A stretch of DNA of 64,000 nucleotides, taken from NCBI RefSeq assembly GCF_000633935.1, contig NZ_KK214998.1:324451-388450 (forward strand), in the 5' to 3' direction. The notes below the pieces were generated by a model. It did not search any database. It had not been told where the DNA came from and saw nothing but the letters and a program-made list of their open reading frames with translations. Both the position numbers and the translations under genes were made by a program. The stretch is from Ectothiorhodospira haloalkaliphila ATCC 51935 (GTDB lineage: Bacteria; Pseudomonadota; Gammaproteobacteria; Ectothiorhodospirales; Ectothiorhodospiraceae). Below, piece by piece: positions 47,738 to 56,538 of the stretch. Numbering within the stretch: the stretch's first letter is position 1; the number at the start of each line of letters is the position of its first letter.

Positions 47738-47767
47738 CCCCCGGGCCGCGGTCGGGTGGCCCGGGGG
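47738..47767. terminator. GC hairpin between convergent operon end and proS
   Basis: CCCCCGGGCC and GGCCCGGGGG pair over 10 bases around a 10-base loop. It lies between the stops of two convergent genes and has no T-tract on either side. Probably a bidirectional transcription barrier. Confidence 0.5.
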
Positions 47768-47791
47768 TGTCCTGTCAGGTGGGCATCGGCC

Positions 47792-49513
47792 TCACGCGGC
47801 CTGCATGCGCTCCTTGAGGAACGCCACCAGTCCGTCCAGCGCCACCATGGTGGCTTCTTCATCCCGTCGCCCCTTGTATTCCGCTTCGCCGGCATCCAGT
47901 CCCTTCTCGCCCAGCACCACCCGGTGCGGGATGCCGATCAGTTCCATGTCGGCGAACATGACCCCCGGTCGTGCGCCCCGGTCGTCGTACAGCACCTGGA
48001 ATCCTGCCTCGGTGAGTTCCCGATAGAGTCCTTCCACGGCGTCGCGCAGGCGCTGGGACTTGTGGGCGTTGATGGGGCACAGGGCCACCTGGAAGGGGGC
48101 CAGCGCCTCGGGCCAGATGATGCCCCGCTCGTCGTGGTTCTGTTCGATGGCTGACGCCACCACCCGGGAGACGCCGATGCCGTAGCAGCCCATGGTGATC
48201 ATCTGGCTGTGGCCCTGTTCGTCGAGCACCGTGGCATCCAGGGCCCGGCTGTATTTCTCCCCTAGCTGGAAGATATGGCCCACTTCGATGCCGCGGCGGA
48301 TCACCACTTTGCCCTGGCCGTCGGGGCTGGCGTCGCCTTCCTGCACGTTGCGCAGATCGGCCACCTCGGGCAGGGGGGTGTCCCGGTCCCAGTTGATGCC
48401 GAACAGGTGCTTGCCGTCCTGGTTGGCGCCGGCGGCGAAGTCGCTCATCATGGCCACGGAGCGGTCGACGATGCAGGGAATGGGCAGGTTGACCGGCCCC
48501 AGGGAGCCGGGTCCGGCGCCGATGGCAGCGCGGATTTCCACTTCGCTGGCCATGCGCAGGGGGCTGGCGACCTGGGGCAGTTTTTCTGCCTTGAGGGCGT
48601 TGAGTTCGTGGTCTCCGCGCACCAGCAGGGCCACCAGTTGGGTGGCATTCTCCTGGGAGGCTGCCACCACCAGGGTCTTGATGGTCTTTTCCACCGGCAG
48701 GTCGAAGCCGTCCACCAGGTCCTGGATGGTGCGGACGTTGGGGGTGTCCGCGATGCGCATTTCCTGGCTGGGGGCGGGGCGTTCGTGACCAATGGCGGTT
48801 GCTTCGGCCAGTTCCACGTTGGCGGCGTAGTCGCTGCCGTTGGAGAAGGCGATGGCGTCTTCACCGGAATCGGCCAGTACATGGAATTCATGGGAGTGAT
48901 GGCCGCCGATGGAGCCGGTATCGGCTTGCACGGCCCGAAAGTCCAGGCCGCAGCGCTGGAAGATGCGGGTGTATGCCTCGTACATGGCCTGGTAGGTCTC
49001 TTGCAGGCTCTCGGGGTTGGTGTGGAAGGAGTAGGCGTCCTTCATGAGGAATTCCCGGGCGCGCATGATGCCGAAGCGGGGGCGGATCTCATCCCGGAAC
49101 TTGGTCTGGATCTGGTAGAAGTTGACGGGCAGTTGCCGGTAGCTGTTGATCTCCCTGCGCACCAGGTCGGTGATGACTTCTTCGTGGGTGGGGCCGAAGC
49201 AGAAGTCGCGGTCGTGGCGGTCCTTGAGTCTCAACAGTTCCGGTCCATACTGTTCCCAGCGGCCGGATTCCTGCCACAGTTCGGCCGGTTGCACGGCGGG
49301 CATCAGCACTTCCAGCGCCCCGGCGCGATCCATTTCCTCGCGTACGATGGCCTCCACCCGCCGCAATACTCTCAGCCCCAGGGGCATCCAGGTGTACAGC
49401 CCCGAGGCGAGGCGGCGGATGTAGCCGGCCCGCAGCATCAACTGGTGGCTGATCACCTCGGCATCGGCCGGGGTTTCCTTGAGGGTGGCCAGGGGGAATT
49501 GGGATACACGCAT
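47792..49513 (-). CDS. proS: Prolyl-tRNA synthetase (bacterial type with editing insertion)
   Basis: Class II synthetase charging tRNA-Pro. 573 residues from ATG 49513 ([20 protein letters not shown]). Motif 1 region [17 protein letters not shown], motif 2 [25 protein letters not shown], a YbaK-like editing insertion (about 225-385), motif 3 [17 protein letters not shown], and the anticodon-binding domain. The frame is open upstream to 49720, but that stretch reads through a repeat and is not ProRS-like. Confidence 0.96.
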   Translation of the reverse strand: MRVSQFPLATLKETPADAEVISHQLMLRAGYIRRLASGLYTWMPLGLRVLRRVEAIVREEMDRAGALEVLMPAVQPAELWQESGRWEQYGPELLRLKDRHDRDFCFGPTHEEVITDLVRREINSYRQLPVNFYQIQTKFRDEIRPRFGIMRAREFLMKDAYSFHTNPESLQETYQAMYEAYTRIFQRCGLDFRAVQADTGSIGGHHSHEFHVLADSGEDAIAFSNGSDYAANVELAEATAIGHERPAPSQEMRIADTPNVRTIQDLVDGFDLPVEKTIKTLVVAASQENATQLVALLVRGDHELNALKAEKLPQVASPLRMASEVEIRAAIGAGPGSLGPVNLPIPCIVDRSVAMMSDFAAGANQDGKHLFGINWDRDTPLPEVADLRNVQEGDASPDGQGKVVIRRGIEVGHIFQLGEKYSRALDATVLDEQGHSQMITMGCYGIGVSRVVASAIEQNHDERGIIWPEALAPFQVALCPINAHKSQRLRDAVEGLYRELTEAGFQVLYDDRGARPGVMFADMELIGIPHRVVLGEKGLDAGEAEYKGRRDEEATMVALDGLVAFLKERMQAA

Positions 49514-49601
49514 ATGGGGGTTCCGGAGATCGTGTTTGTTGGGGGCTTGGGTGGGGATTTTACATTTTTCTGCTTGTGCCTGGGGTTGGGTTCGGTGGGA
49601 C

Positions 49602-49710
49602 CCTCCGGGGCAGGGGATCCCTCCAGCGGGACGCCGTGAATACGTCCATGTAGGCTCTGCAGCCGCTTCCTGCGGCTGAAGCCCGCTTACGGGATCCCCT
49701 GCCCCGGAGG
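49602..49710. repeat. Composite palindromic repeat element
   Basis: Perfect 20-base inverted arms (CCTCCGGGGCAGGGGATCCC at 49602-49621 and its complement at 49691-49710) enclose a 69-base core with an inner hairpin CAGCCGC/GCGGCTG (49660-49678). The core contains GGACGCCGTGAATACGTCCA, a type of sequence I recall as a dispersed repeat in gammaproteobacteria. It has no coding content. It lies in the 374-base gene-free interval 49514-49887, which also holds another repeat and the next operon's promoter. Confidence 0.8.
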
Positions 49711-49740
49711 ATCTGGACACCTGGGCGGCTTCGCCCGAAT

Positions 49741-49781
49741 GAGCCCCTCTCCCGCTGGCGGGAGAGGGGTTGGGGTGAGGG
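49741..49781. repeat. GC-rich intergenic palindrome, family A
   Basis: CCCCTCTCCCGC and GCGGGAGAGGGG form a tight hairpin, followed by TTGGGGTGAGGG. The same element recurs at 59458-59498, 62576-62616 and 63448-63488. Widespread dispersed intergenic repeat type of proteobacteria. Confidence 0.85.
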
Positions 49782-49815
49782 TGGGGCGGGGCAAGGGGAT
49801 TTGAAATGGATCAAT

Positions 49816-49842
49816 TTGTGCTAGATTAGCATAATCTAATAT
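49816..49842 (+). promoter_or_regulatory. Predicted promoter with palindromic operator for the RND pump genes
   Basis: TTGTGC (49816-49821) and TAATAT (49837-49842) flank a 15-base spacer; shifting the -35 one base gives 16. Inside it lies the palindrome TAGATTA-GCA-TAATCTA (49822-49838), which runs into the -10. The stretch is strikingly AT-rich for this genome. A repressor bound there would block the polymerase. No regulator gene adjoins. Confidence 0.55.
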
Positions 49843-49887
49843 TCAGTCGGCGCCCCTTGGGGTGCCCAACCAGGGAGCGCTCCCCAC

Positions 49888-50934
49888 ATGATTCACCCCG
49901 GACTTCGCTGGCTGCTGGTCGGCACCGCCTTCTGCCTGCTGGCCTCACCCGTGGCGGCTCAGACGCTAGAGACCACCCAGATCCGCATGCACACGCTGCC
50001 CCTGGAGCAGGTGCTCGACGGGCGCATCGAAGCGGTGCAGCAAGCCACCGTGTCGGCTCAGACCAGCGGGCGGGTGGTGGAGGTCTTCTTCGACGTGGAC
50101 GACTTCGTGGACGAGGGGGACCTGATCCTGCGGCTGCGGGATACGGAGCAGCGGTCGCGCCTGGAGCAGGCCGAGGCGAGTCTTCGGGAGGCGCGGGCGC
50201 GTTTCAACGAGGCGCGCAGTGAACATGAGCGCATCGAGGGCATTTTCGAGCGGCAATTGATCTCCCGTTCCGAGATGGATCGGGCCACGGCGGCGCTGCA
50301 GTCGGCCCGGGCCCGGCTGGAGTCGGCCGAGGCCGCGGTGGAAGGCGCACGGGAGGAACTGGAGCACACCCGGGTGACGGCACCCTATGCGGGCATCCTC
50401 ACCGAGCGTCATGTGGAGACGGGGGAGAGTGTCAGCCCCGGGCAGCCGTTGGTGTCGGGGATCTCCCTGGAGCATTTGCGGGTGGTTACCCAGGTGCCTC
50501 AGCGGCATATTCAGGCGGTGCGGGAACATCAGCAGGCGCGGGTGTTGATCAATGATTCCATGCCGGTGGAGGCCGAGGGTCTGACGCTGTTCCCCTATGC
50601 CGACCACGGCAGTGCCAGCTTTCGTGTGCGGGTGCAGCTGCCCGATGGTACGCCGGGTCTTTTCCCGGGCATGTTCGTGAAGGTGGTTTTCACTGTGGGC
50701 GAGCAGGAGCGTCTGCTGGTGCCGGCCGGGGCCGTGATGCAGCGGGGGGAGGTCTCGGCCGTTTATGTGATGGATGAGGAGGGTCGCATCCGCCTGCGTC
50801 AGGTGCGCACCGGGCGCCCAGCCGAGGGTGGTCATGTGCAGGTGCTGGCGGGCCTTGAGGTCGGTGAGCAGGTGGCCCTGGATCCGGTGCGTGCCGGCAT
50901 CGCCCTCAAGGCGCAGCGGGAGGCGGCCCGATGA
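49888..50934 (+). CDS. RND efflux periplasmic adaptor (membrane fusion protein)
   Basis: 348 residues with a signal peptide (LRWLLVGTAFCLLASPVAAQ). Adaptor architecture: beta barrel and lipoyl half (DGRIEAVQQATVSAQTSGRVVEVFFDVDDFVDEGDLIL), an alpha hairpin rich in Glu/Arg (about 85-155), and the second lipoyl half (TAPYAGILTERHVETGESVSPGQPLV). Links the inner-membrane pump to an outer-membrane channel. The start of the pump gene overlaps its stop (ATGA). Confidence 0.93.
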   Translation: MIHPGLRWLLVGTAFCLLASPVAAQTLETTQIRMHTLPLEQVLDGRIEAVQQATVSAQTSGRVVEVFFDVDDFVDEGDLILRLRDTEQRSRLEQAEASLREARARFNEARSEHERIEGIFERQLISRSEMDRATAALQSARARLESAEAAVEGAREELEHTRVTAPYAGILTERHVETGESVSPGQPLVSGISLEHLRVVTQVPQRHIQAVREHQQARVLINDSMPVEAEGLTLFPYADHGSASFRVRVQLPDGTPGLFPGMFVKVVFTVGEQERLLVPAGAVMQRGEVSAVYVMDEEGRIRLRQVRTGRPAEGGHVQVLAGLEVGEQVALDPVRAGIALKAQREAAR

Positions 50935-53900
50935 GTGATGCGGACAAGGACGGCGCCATGGGCATCTCCGGGCGCATCGCCAGGACCTTTCTCACCTCTC
51001 AGATCACGCCGTTACTGGCCATTGCGGGCCTGTTGCTGGGGCTGTTCGCCGTGCTGGTCACGCCTCGGGAGGAAGAGCCTCAGATTGATGTGACCTTTGC
51101 CAATGTGTTCATTCCCTTCCCCGGGGCCTCGGTGGAGGACGTGGAGCAACTGGTGAGCATCCCGGCGCAACAGGTGCTGTCGGAGATCGAGGGGCTGGAA
51201 CACGTGTATTCCACCTCGCAGCCCGGCATGTCGGTGCTCACGGTTCAATATGAGGTGGGTGAGCCGCGTACCGAGGCCATCGTGCGCCTTTACAACCAGA
51301 TCTTCTCCAATCAGGACTGGCTGCCCCAGGGGCTGGGGGTGGGGCAGCCCATCATCAAGCCCAAGGGGATCGACGATGTGCCCATCGTCGCCTTTACCCT
51401 GTGGACCGAGGATCGCCAGCGTAGCGCCCATGACCTGCAGCGGGTGGCTCATACGGTGGAGACGGAGCTCAAGCGGGTGGCCGGCACCCGGGACATCTAC
51501 ACCATTGGCGGTCCGGATCATGTGGTCCAGGTGCGACTGGACCCGCAGCGGGTCGCGGGTTTCGGCTTAAGCCTGGATGATCTGCGCCACGCCCTGCAGG
51601 CCAGCAATGTGTCCCGGGATGCCGGCGCCCTGGTACGCGACAACCAGGAGATACCGGTCAAGGCCGGGGCTTTCCTGTCATCCGAGGACGAGGTGGCCTC
51701 CCTGGTGGTGGGTGTGCACGACGGCGCCCCGGTGTACCTCTCGGATGTGGCGCAGGTGCGCCAGGGACCGGCCACTCCCCATAATTACGTCAGCTTTGGC
51801 TGGGGGGCGGGCTCCGAGCGGGGGGCGCTGCCCGGGCACAGCGAGCCGGCGGTGACCATCGCCATTGCCAAGCAGCCGGGCACCAATGCCGTGGATATCG
51901 CCGACCAGCTCATGATCCGCATGGAGCAGTTGCGCGGCACCCATATCCCCGACGATGTGCAAGTGACCGTGACCCGTAATTACGGGGAAACGGGGGACGA
52001 CAAGGCCAGCACCCTGATCCAGAAGCTGATTTTCGCCACGCTGTCCGTGGTGCTGCTGGTGTGGCTGGCTCTGGGCTGGCGCGAGGCCTTTATCGTCGGC
52101 ACCGCCGTGGTGATCACCCTGGCGGTCACTTTGTTCGCCTCATGGGCCTATGGCTTCACCCTGAACCGGGTTTCCCTGTTTGCCCTGATCTTTTCCATCG
52201 GCATCCTGGTGGATGATGCCATCGTGGTGGTGGAGAACATCCACCGGCACATGCAGATGGGCAAGAAGAAGCTGCTGGAGGCCATTCCGTTGGCGGTGGA
52301 TGAAGTGGGCGCCCCCACCATCCTGGCCACCTTTGCGGTGATTGCCGCGCTGCTGCCCATGGCCTTCGTGACGGGTTTGATGGGGCCTTACATGAGCCCC
52401 ATCCCCATCAACGCCAGCATGGGGATGCTCATCTCCCTGGCGGTGGCCTATGTGGTGACGCCCTGGATGACCTACAAACTGCTGCGTCGCCATGCGGAGG
52501 CCAAGTCGCCTGCCGAAGGTGGGCACGGCCAGGGTGGCAGTGAGGAGGCCGGCATGCGGATGATGCGCCTGTCCGAAGGGACCCTGGGGCCCTTCCTGCG
52601 TGGCGGTGGTGCCCGCTACAAGCGCTGGGGCCTCTACGGCGGCGTGGTGTTGCTGATTCTGGCTTCGGTGTCGCTGGTCTACGTGCAGGCCGTGGTCCTG
52701 AAGATGCTGCCCTTTGACGACAAGTCGGAGTTCCAGGTGGTGCTGGAAATGCCTGAGGGCACGAGCCTTGAGCGCACCGCGCGTGTGCTTCACGAGATGG
52801 GTGATTATCTGGCCACCGTGCCCGAGGTGCATGATTATCAGGTTTATGCCGGTACGGCCTCGCCCATCAACTTCAATGGGCTGGTGCGTCAGTACTACCT
52901 GCGCGAGGGTGCCCACCTGGGGGATTTGCAGGTGAACCTGGTGCACCAGAAGGAGCGCAGCCGCAAGAGCCACGACATCGCCCTGGATGTGCGCGAGCCG
53001 CTCAAGGCCATTGCCGATCGTCATGGGGCCACCATCCAGTTGGTGGAAGTCCCCCCGGGGCCGCCCGTACGCGCGCCCATCGTGGCGGAAATCTATGGGC
53101 CGGACTACGAAGGCCAGATGGCCCTGGCCGGCCAGCTCAGGGAGATGTTCGAGAACACCTCCGGGGTGGTGGATGTGTCCGACTCGGTGGAGTACCCCGG
53201 ACCCCGTCTGATCCTGGAAGTGGACCGGGAAAAGGCTGCCTTGATGGGTGTGTCGCAGACGACCATTGCCCAGGCAGTGGACACGGTCCTGGCCGGCGAG
53301 GATGTGAGCTTTCTCTTCGGTGCCAACGTGAAATATGCCGTGCCCATTCGCCTGGAGTTCGATGCCGCCGACAAGGGGGATCTGGAGACGGTGCTCGGGG
53401 TGCGGGTGCGTGCCATGGATGGAGGCCTGGTGCCCCTGTCGGAGCTGGTGAACGTGGTGGAGAGCACCCGCGAGCGCTCCATTCATCACAAGGACATGCT
53501 GCCGGTGGTGTATGTTACCGCCGATATGGCCGGGCGTCTGGATAGCCCGCTGTATGGCATGTTCGACCTGGTGTTCCAGTTGCGTGACAAGCCCTTGGTC
53601 CATGATGAGGCCCTGGAGCAGTTCTTCATCCAGCAGCCGGACGATCCCTACCAGTACAGCATCAAGTGGGATGGAGAATGGCAGGTCACCTACGAGACCT
53701 TCCGCGACATGGGGCTGGCCTATTCCGTGGGCCTGTTGCTCATCTATCTCCTGGTGGTGGCGCAGTTCCGCTCCTACGTGGTGCCGCTGATCATCATGGC
53801 CCCCATCCCGCTGACGGTCATCGGCGTCATGCCGGGCCACGCCCTGCTGGATGGTCTGGTCATGGACGCCAAGTTCACGGCCACATCCATGATCGGCATG

Positions 53901-54203
53901 ATCGCCCTGGCGGGGATCATCGTGCGCAACTCCATCCTGCTGGTGGATTTCATCAACCATGAGGTGAGTCGCGGCCTGGCCCTGGAGGATGCGGTCATCC
54001 GTGCCGGCGCCGTGCGTGCCAAGCCCATCGTGCTCACGGGGCTCGCCGCCATGATCGGTGCCGGCTTCATCCTGGACGACCCGATCTTCAACGGCCTGGC
54101 CATCTCGCTGATCTTCGGCATCCTGGTGTCCACGCTGCTCACCCTGCTGGTGATCCCGGTGCTGTATTACAGCTACCTGAAGGGGAGGGTCCAGCATCAA
54201 TGA
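50931..54203 (+). CDS. RND-family efflux pump, AcrB/HAE-type
   Basis: 1090 residues, 12 predicted membrane helices and two large periplasmic loops. The TM4 proton-relay pair is present (GILVDDAIVVVENIHRH; D428, D429), and TM10 has VRNSILLVDFINHEV with Arg where AcrB has Lys. It resembles the subfamily with the N-terminal PREEEPQIDVTFANVFIPFPGAS, linked to varied exports. Overlaps the adaptor gene by 4 bases. No TolC-type channel gene follows, so an outer-membrane partner must be encoded elsewhere. Substrate unknown. Confidence 0.93.
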   Translation: MSDADKDGAMGISGRIARTFLTSQITPLLAIAGLLLGLFAVLVTPREEEPQIDVTFANVFIPFPGASVEDVEQLVSIPAQQVLSEIEGLEHVYSTSQPGMSVLTVQYEVGEPRTEAIVRLYNQIFSNQDWLPQGLGVGQPIIKPKGIDDVPIVAFTLWTEDRQRSAHDLQRVAHTVETELKRVAGTRDIYTIGGPDHVVQVRLDPQRVAGFGLSLDDLRHALQASNVSRDAGALVRDNQEIPVKAGAFLSSEDEVASLVVGVHDGAPVYLSDVAQVRQGPATPHNYVSFGWGAGSERGALPGHSEPAVTIAIAKQPGTNAVDIADQLMIRMEQLRGTHIPDDVQVTVTRNYGETGDDKASTLIQKLIFATLSVVLLVWLALGWREAFIVGTAVVITLAVTLFASWAYGFTLNRVSLFALIFSIGILVDDAIVVVENIHRHMQMGKKKLLEAIPLAVDEVGAPTILATFAVIAALLPMAFVTGLMGPYMSPIPINASMGMLISLAVAYVVTPWMTYKLLRRHAEAKSPAEGGHGQGGSEEAGMRMMRLSEGTLGPFLRGGGARYKRWGLYGGVVLLILASVSLVYVQAVVLKMLPFDDKSEFQVVLEMPEGTSLERTARVLHEMGDYLATVPEVHDYQVYAGTASPINFNGLVRQYYLREGAHLGDLQVNLVHQKERSRKSHDIALDVREPLKAIADRHGATIQLVEVPPGPPVRAPIVAEIYGPDYEGQMALAGQLREMFENTSGVVDVSDSVEYPGPRLILEVDREKAALMGVSQTTIAQAVDTVLAGEDVSFLFGANVKYAVPIRLEFDAADKGDLETVLGVRVRAMDGGLVPLSELVNVVESTRERSIHHKDMLPVVYVTADMAGRLDSPLYGMFDLVFQLRDKPLVHDEALEQFFIQQPDDPYQYSIKWDGEWQVTYETFRDMGLAYSVGLLLIYLLVVAQFRSYVVPLIIMAPIPLTVIGVMPGHALLDGLVMDAKFTATSMIGMIALAGIIVRNSILLVDFINHEVSRGLALEDAVIRAGAVRAKPIVLTGLAAMIGAGFILDDPIFNGLAISLIFGILVSTLLTLLVIPVLYYSYLKGRVQHQ

Positions 54204-54223
54204 CCCTTGTGGCATCATCAACT

Positions 54224-54400
54224 CCCCGTTCGCGGCCGAGGGCCGCTCCCACGGGGGCTGCGGGCCGCTGCGGCTGTCGGGGCCCCGTCTATCCTTCGGG
54301 TCACCCTGCTCCCAGGGGACTGCGGGGTGCTGGGTGCCCTCTCATGGCTTCGTGAGATCCCTGTGCCCTCTGTGGGAGCGGCCCTCGGCCGCGAATGGGG
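54224..54400. repeat. Long-range inverted REP pair downstream of the RND pump
   Basis: CGCGGCCGAGGGCCGCTCCCAC (within 54224-54252) is inverted at 54372-54400 (GTGGGAGCGGCCCTCGGCCG...), with one mismatch across 29 bases. It belongs to the same GTGGGAGCGG-type REP family as the 6112 and 6361 elements. The arms are about 120 bases apart. They fill the gap between the pump gene and the SDR gene. Confidence 0.8.
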
Positions 54401-54410
54401 AGCCGCCCGG

Positions 54411-55283
54411 CTACCGATTTTCCCCCCGGGACACCCCCCTCAACACCCGGTCCAGCCCCCGCGTGGGCAACACACGCCGCAGCATGCCAAACAGATACGT
54501 GGGCACCGTCACGTAATACCGGGCCCGCGGCCTGGGGCTCTCCAGCGCGTGGATCAGCTTCTTCACCACCGCCTCCGGCGGCAGGGTGAAGGGCGCCGCC
54601 GGCCCCGCCTTGGTCAGGCGCCGCTCTGCCGCCGCATACTGTTCCCGAAAGACACTGTTCTCCCGGTCGACATGGGCCGCCAGGGCCGCGTGGGCATTGG
54701 CCCGGAAGCGGCTGCTGATGGGCCCGGGCTCGATCAGGCTCACCTGCACGCCGCTGCCATGCAGTTCCATGCGCAGGGTGTCGGTGAGCCCCTCCAGGGC
54801 GAACTTGGAGCAGTTGTAGGCGCCACGAAAGGGCAGGGCGATCAGGCCCAGCACCGAGCTGTTCTGCACGATGCGTCCCTCACCTTGCCGGCGCATCACC
54901 GGAATGACCTGATTGGTCAGCTCCAGCCAGCCCAGCAGATTGGTCTCCAGCTGCCGGCGCAGCACATCCCGGGTGAGGTCCTCCACCGCCCCGGGCTGGC
55001 CGTAGGCGCCATTATTGAACAGGCCGTACAGCCGCCCATCGGTGGCCTGAAGCAGCTGCTCCAGGGCGGCCCGGATGGAGGCGCTGTCATCCAGATCCAG
55101 CTGCACGGCCTCCAGCCCTTCCTCCTGCAGCCGCGCCACATCCGCCTCCCGCCGCGCCGTGGCAAACACCCGATATCCCCGGCGAGCCAGCGCATGGGCC
55201 GCACAATGACCGATCCCGGAGGAACAGCCGGTGATGAGGATGGGACGATCTTTGGGGGATGGGGGTGTCGAGTGGGTGTTCAT
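54411..55283 (-). CDS. Short-chain dehydrogenase/reductase
   Basis: 290 residues of the classical SDR fold. Nucleotide-binding TGCSSGIG near residue 18, NNGAYGQPGAVEDL, catalytic Ser in NSSVLGLIALPF, and YNCSKFALEG with the Tyr-x3-Lys pair. ARREADV after the first Rossmann strand fits NADP(H) preference. C-terminal hydrophobic extension. Substrate unknown; no pathway genes adjoin it. The start ATG 55283 (MNTHSTPP) may be a few codons too early. Confidence 0.92.
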   Translation of the reverse strand: MNTHSTPPSPKDRPILITGCSSGIGHCAAHALARRGYRVFATARREADVARLQEEGLEAVQLDLDDSASIRAALEQLLQATDGRLYGLFNNGAYGQPGAVEDLTRDVLRRQLETNLLGWLELTNQVIPVMRRQGEGRIVQNSSVLGLIALPFRGAYNCSKFALEGLTDTLRMELHGSGVQVSLIEPGPISSRFRANAHAALAAHVDRENSVFREQYAAAERRLTKAGPAAPFTLPPEAVVKKLIHALESPRPRARYYVTVPTYLFGMLRRVLPTRGLDRVLRGVSRGENR

Positions 55284-55357
55284 GATGCAGGGGGCTCGCG
55301 ATAGGTTGGGGCCGTGGGTGGATGCTCTTCAGTCACTGGTTGATTGCAATCGATACG

Positions 55358-55377
55358 GTTACACTTTGAGATGTAAC
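55358..55377 (+). promoter_or_regulatory. Inverted repeat operator and promoter of the toxin-antitoxin pair
   Basis: GTTACA (55358-55363) and TGTAAC (55372-55377) are perfect inverses with 8 bases between. A possible -10, TACACT (55360-55365), overlaps the left arm, and a weak TGGTTG lies 17 bases upstream. Position 19 bases before the antitoxin ATG suggests autoregulation by the antitoxin-toxin complex. Confidence 0.55.
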
Positions 55378-55395
55378 TTTTCCCGGGAGGGCGTC

Positions 55396-55647
55396 ATGGA
55401 AGCCACGACCAAGGATCTGCGCTTGCACACACGAGAACTTCTGGCGGCGGTGGGCCGTGGTGAGCAAGTGGCCATCACCTACCGCGGCAAGCCCTGTGCT
55501 CGCCTCGTGGCCTGGCAGGAGGGCACCCAGGAGGTCCGCCGCGGGCGAAATCCGGCCTTCGGTCTTTGGCGAGGCCAACAGGATATCCCGGTGGACGAAC
55601 AGGTTCGTGCCCTGCGCAGGGGGCGTGATTTCTCCGACCTGGGATGA
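55396..55647 (+). CDS. Phd/YefM-type antitoxin
   Basis: 83 residues from ATG 55396, preceded by GGGAGGGCGTC. The N-terminal part (MEATTKDLRLHTRELLAAVGRGEQVAITYRGKPCARLVAW) is the Phd/YefM antitoxin fold that dimerises and binds DNA. The basic and acidic C-terminus would wrap the toxin. The frame is open upstream to 55231, but that part crosses the operator and is not conserved-looking. Stop TGA abuts the toxin ATG. Confidence 0.88.
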   Translation: MEATTKDLRLHTRELLAAVGRGEQVAITYRGKPCARLVAWQEGTQEVRRGRNPAFGLWRGQQDIPVDEQVRALRRGRDFSDLG

Positions 55648-56034
55648 ATGGCCGTGCTGATCGATACGGATGTCCTGATCTGGAATCTACGCGGTAACGA
55701 ACAGGCTGCTTCTCTGCTGGATGGTTCCCCGGGCTTCAGAGTGTCCGCGGTCACGTACATGGAATTGCTTCAGGGCCTGCGAAACAAGGACGAAATGCGT
55801 GTCTTGCGTCAGGCCATGCACTACTGGGGGGCTCAGTTGATCCCCATCGACACCGAGATTTGCGGTCGTGCCACCTATCTGGTGGAAGAGTATGCACTCA
55901 GTCACTCCATGCAGATGGCCGACGCGCTGATCGCCTCCACGGCCCTGCAGCTGGGTGAGGTGCTGGTGACAGCCAATGACCGACACTACCGTCACATTGA
56001 TGGTCTGGCCCTGGAAGTGTTCCGGCCCGATTAG
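55648..56034 (+). CDS. VapC-type PIN-domain toxin
   Basis: 128 residues, Mg-dependent ribonuclease fold. PIN acidic residues: D6 and D8 (LIDTDVLIWN), E39 (TYMELLQGL), D92 (MADALIAS), D111 (TANDRHY). It begins directly at the antitoxin stop. VapC toxins generally cut tRNA or rRNA; which RNA here is unknown. The antitoxin is Phd-like rather than AbrB-like VapB, a combination seen in some VapBC pairs. Confidence 0.92.
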   Translation: MAVLIDTDVLIWNLRGNEQAASLLDGSPGFRVSAVTYMELLQGLRNKDEMRVLRQAMHYWGAQLIPIDTEICGRATYLVEEYALSHSMQMADALIASTALQLGEVLVTANDRHYRHIDGLALEVFRPD

Positions 56035-56037
56035 CAC

Positions 56038-56415
56038 TCAATAGGTCAGCGTCACCACCCCATCTTCCACCACCTCGCCGATGAAGGCCCCGCCGCCGCG
56101 CTTGCCGTCCAGTTCCGGTATGGCATTGGCATCATCCAGCCCGTGTTCCCCCATGGCGCCGGCGCAGGCGTAGAACTTCACGCCGGCCTCGTGGGCATCC
56201 TGCATGAAGTCGTACACGGACTTCTCACGGGCTTCTCCCGGGAAGATGTTCTGTGCCACGCCCTGTTTGAGCAGCTGCGTGGTTTCGGCGGCGAAGTAGA
56301 TCTCCACCTCCAGGTCCATGGCTGCAGCCACGGTGGCCTGAAAGAAGGGTGCGCCCAGGGTGCCCGGCGCATCCAGGCGGGTGTTGAGCAGCATGATCAC
56401 GATCTTCTCGGCCAT
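56038..56415 (-). CDS. DsrE-family protein
   Basis: 125 residues from ATG 56415 (CGAGAGGAGACGGGA upstream). DsrE/TusD-like fold, with a single cysteine C84 (VKFYACAGAMGEHG) at the usual sulfur-relay position. Family members carry persulfide sulfur or act in sulfur relay. It stands alone here, not in a dsr or tus cluster. Convergent with the toxin gene. Confidence 0.87.
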   Translation of the reverse strand: MAEKIVIMLLNTRLDAPGTLGAPFFQATVAAAMDLEVEIYFAAETTQLLKQGVAQNIFPGEAREKSVYDFMQDAHEAGVKFYACAGAMGEHGLDDANAIPELDGKRGGGAFIGEVVEDGVVTLTY

Positions 56416-56494
56416 TCCCGTCTCCTCTCGGGGCTTGCAAAATGCCCCATCGGCCCCATAACCCGAAAGGCGCCCGATTGCGCCTCCAAGACAG

Positions 56495-56500
56495 TATAAT
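56495..56500 (+). promoter_or_regulatory. Candidate -10 of the fmdB-DUF502-aspS operon
   Basis: A perfect TATAAT (56495-56500) sits 39 bases before ATG 56539. A convincing -35 at 16-18 bases is not visible (GCCCGA), so an activator or an extended element may be used. Confidence 0.45.
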
Positions 56501-56538
56501 TCGCGCACGATCAGACCGCCTCGCACGGAGACCCGACG

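Noticed and set aside
49602-49710. Insertion sequence with terminal inverted repeats
   Set aside because: Only about 109 bases, no transposase and no target duplication seen; kept as a repeat element instead.
49514-49720. 69-codon N-terminal extension of proS
   Set aside because: It reads through the composite repeat at 49602-49710; the family start is at 49513.
52140-54221. 693-codon open frame opposite the RND pump gene
   Set aside because: Antisense shadow with His/Gln-rich composition; the pump motifs on the plus strand are decisive.
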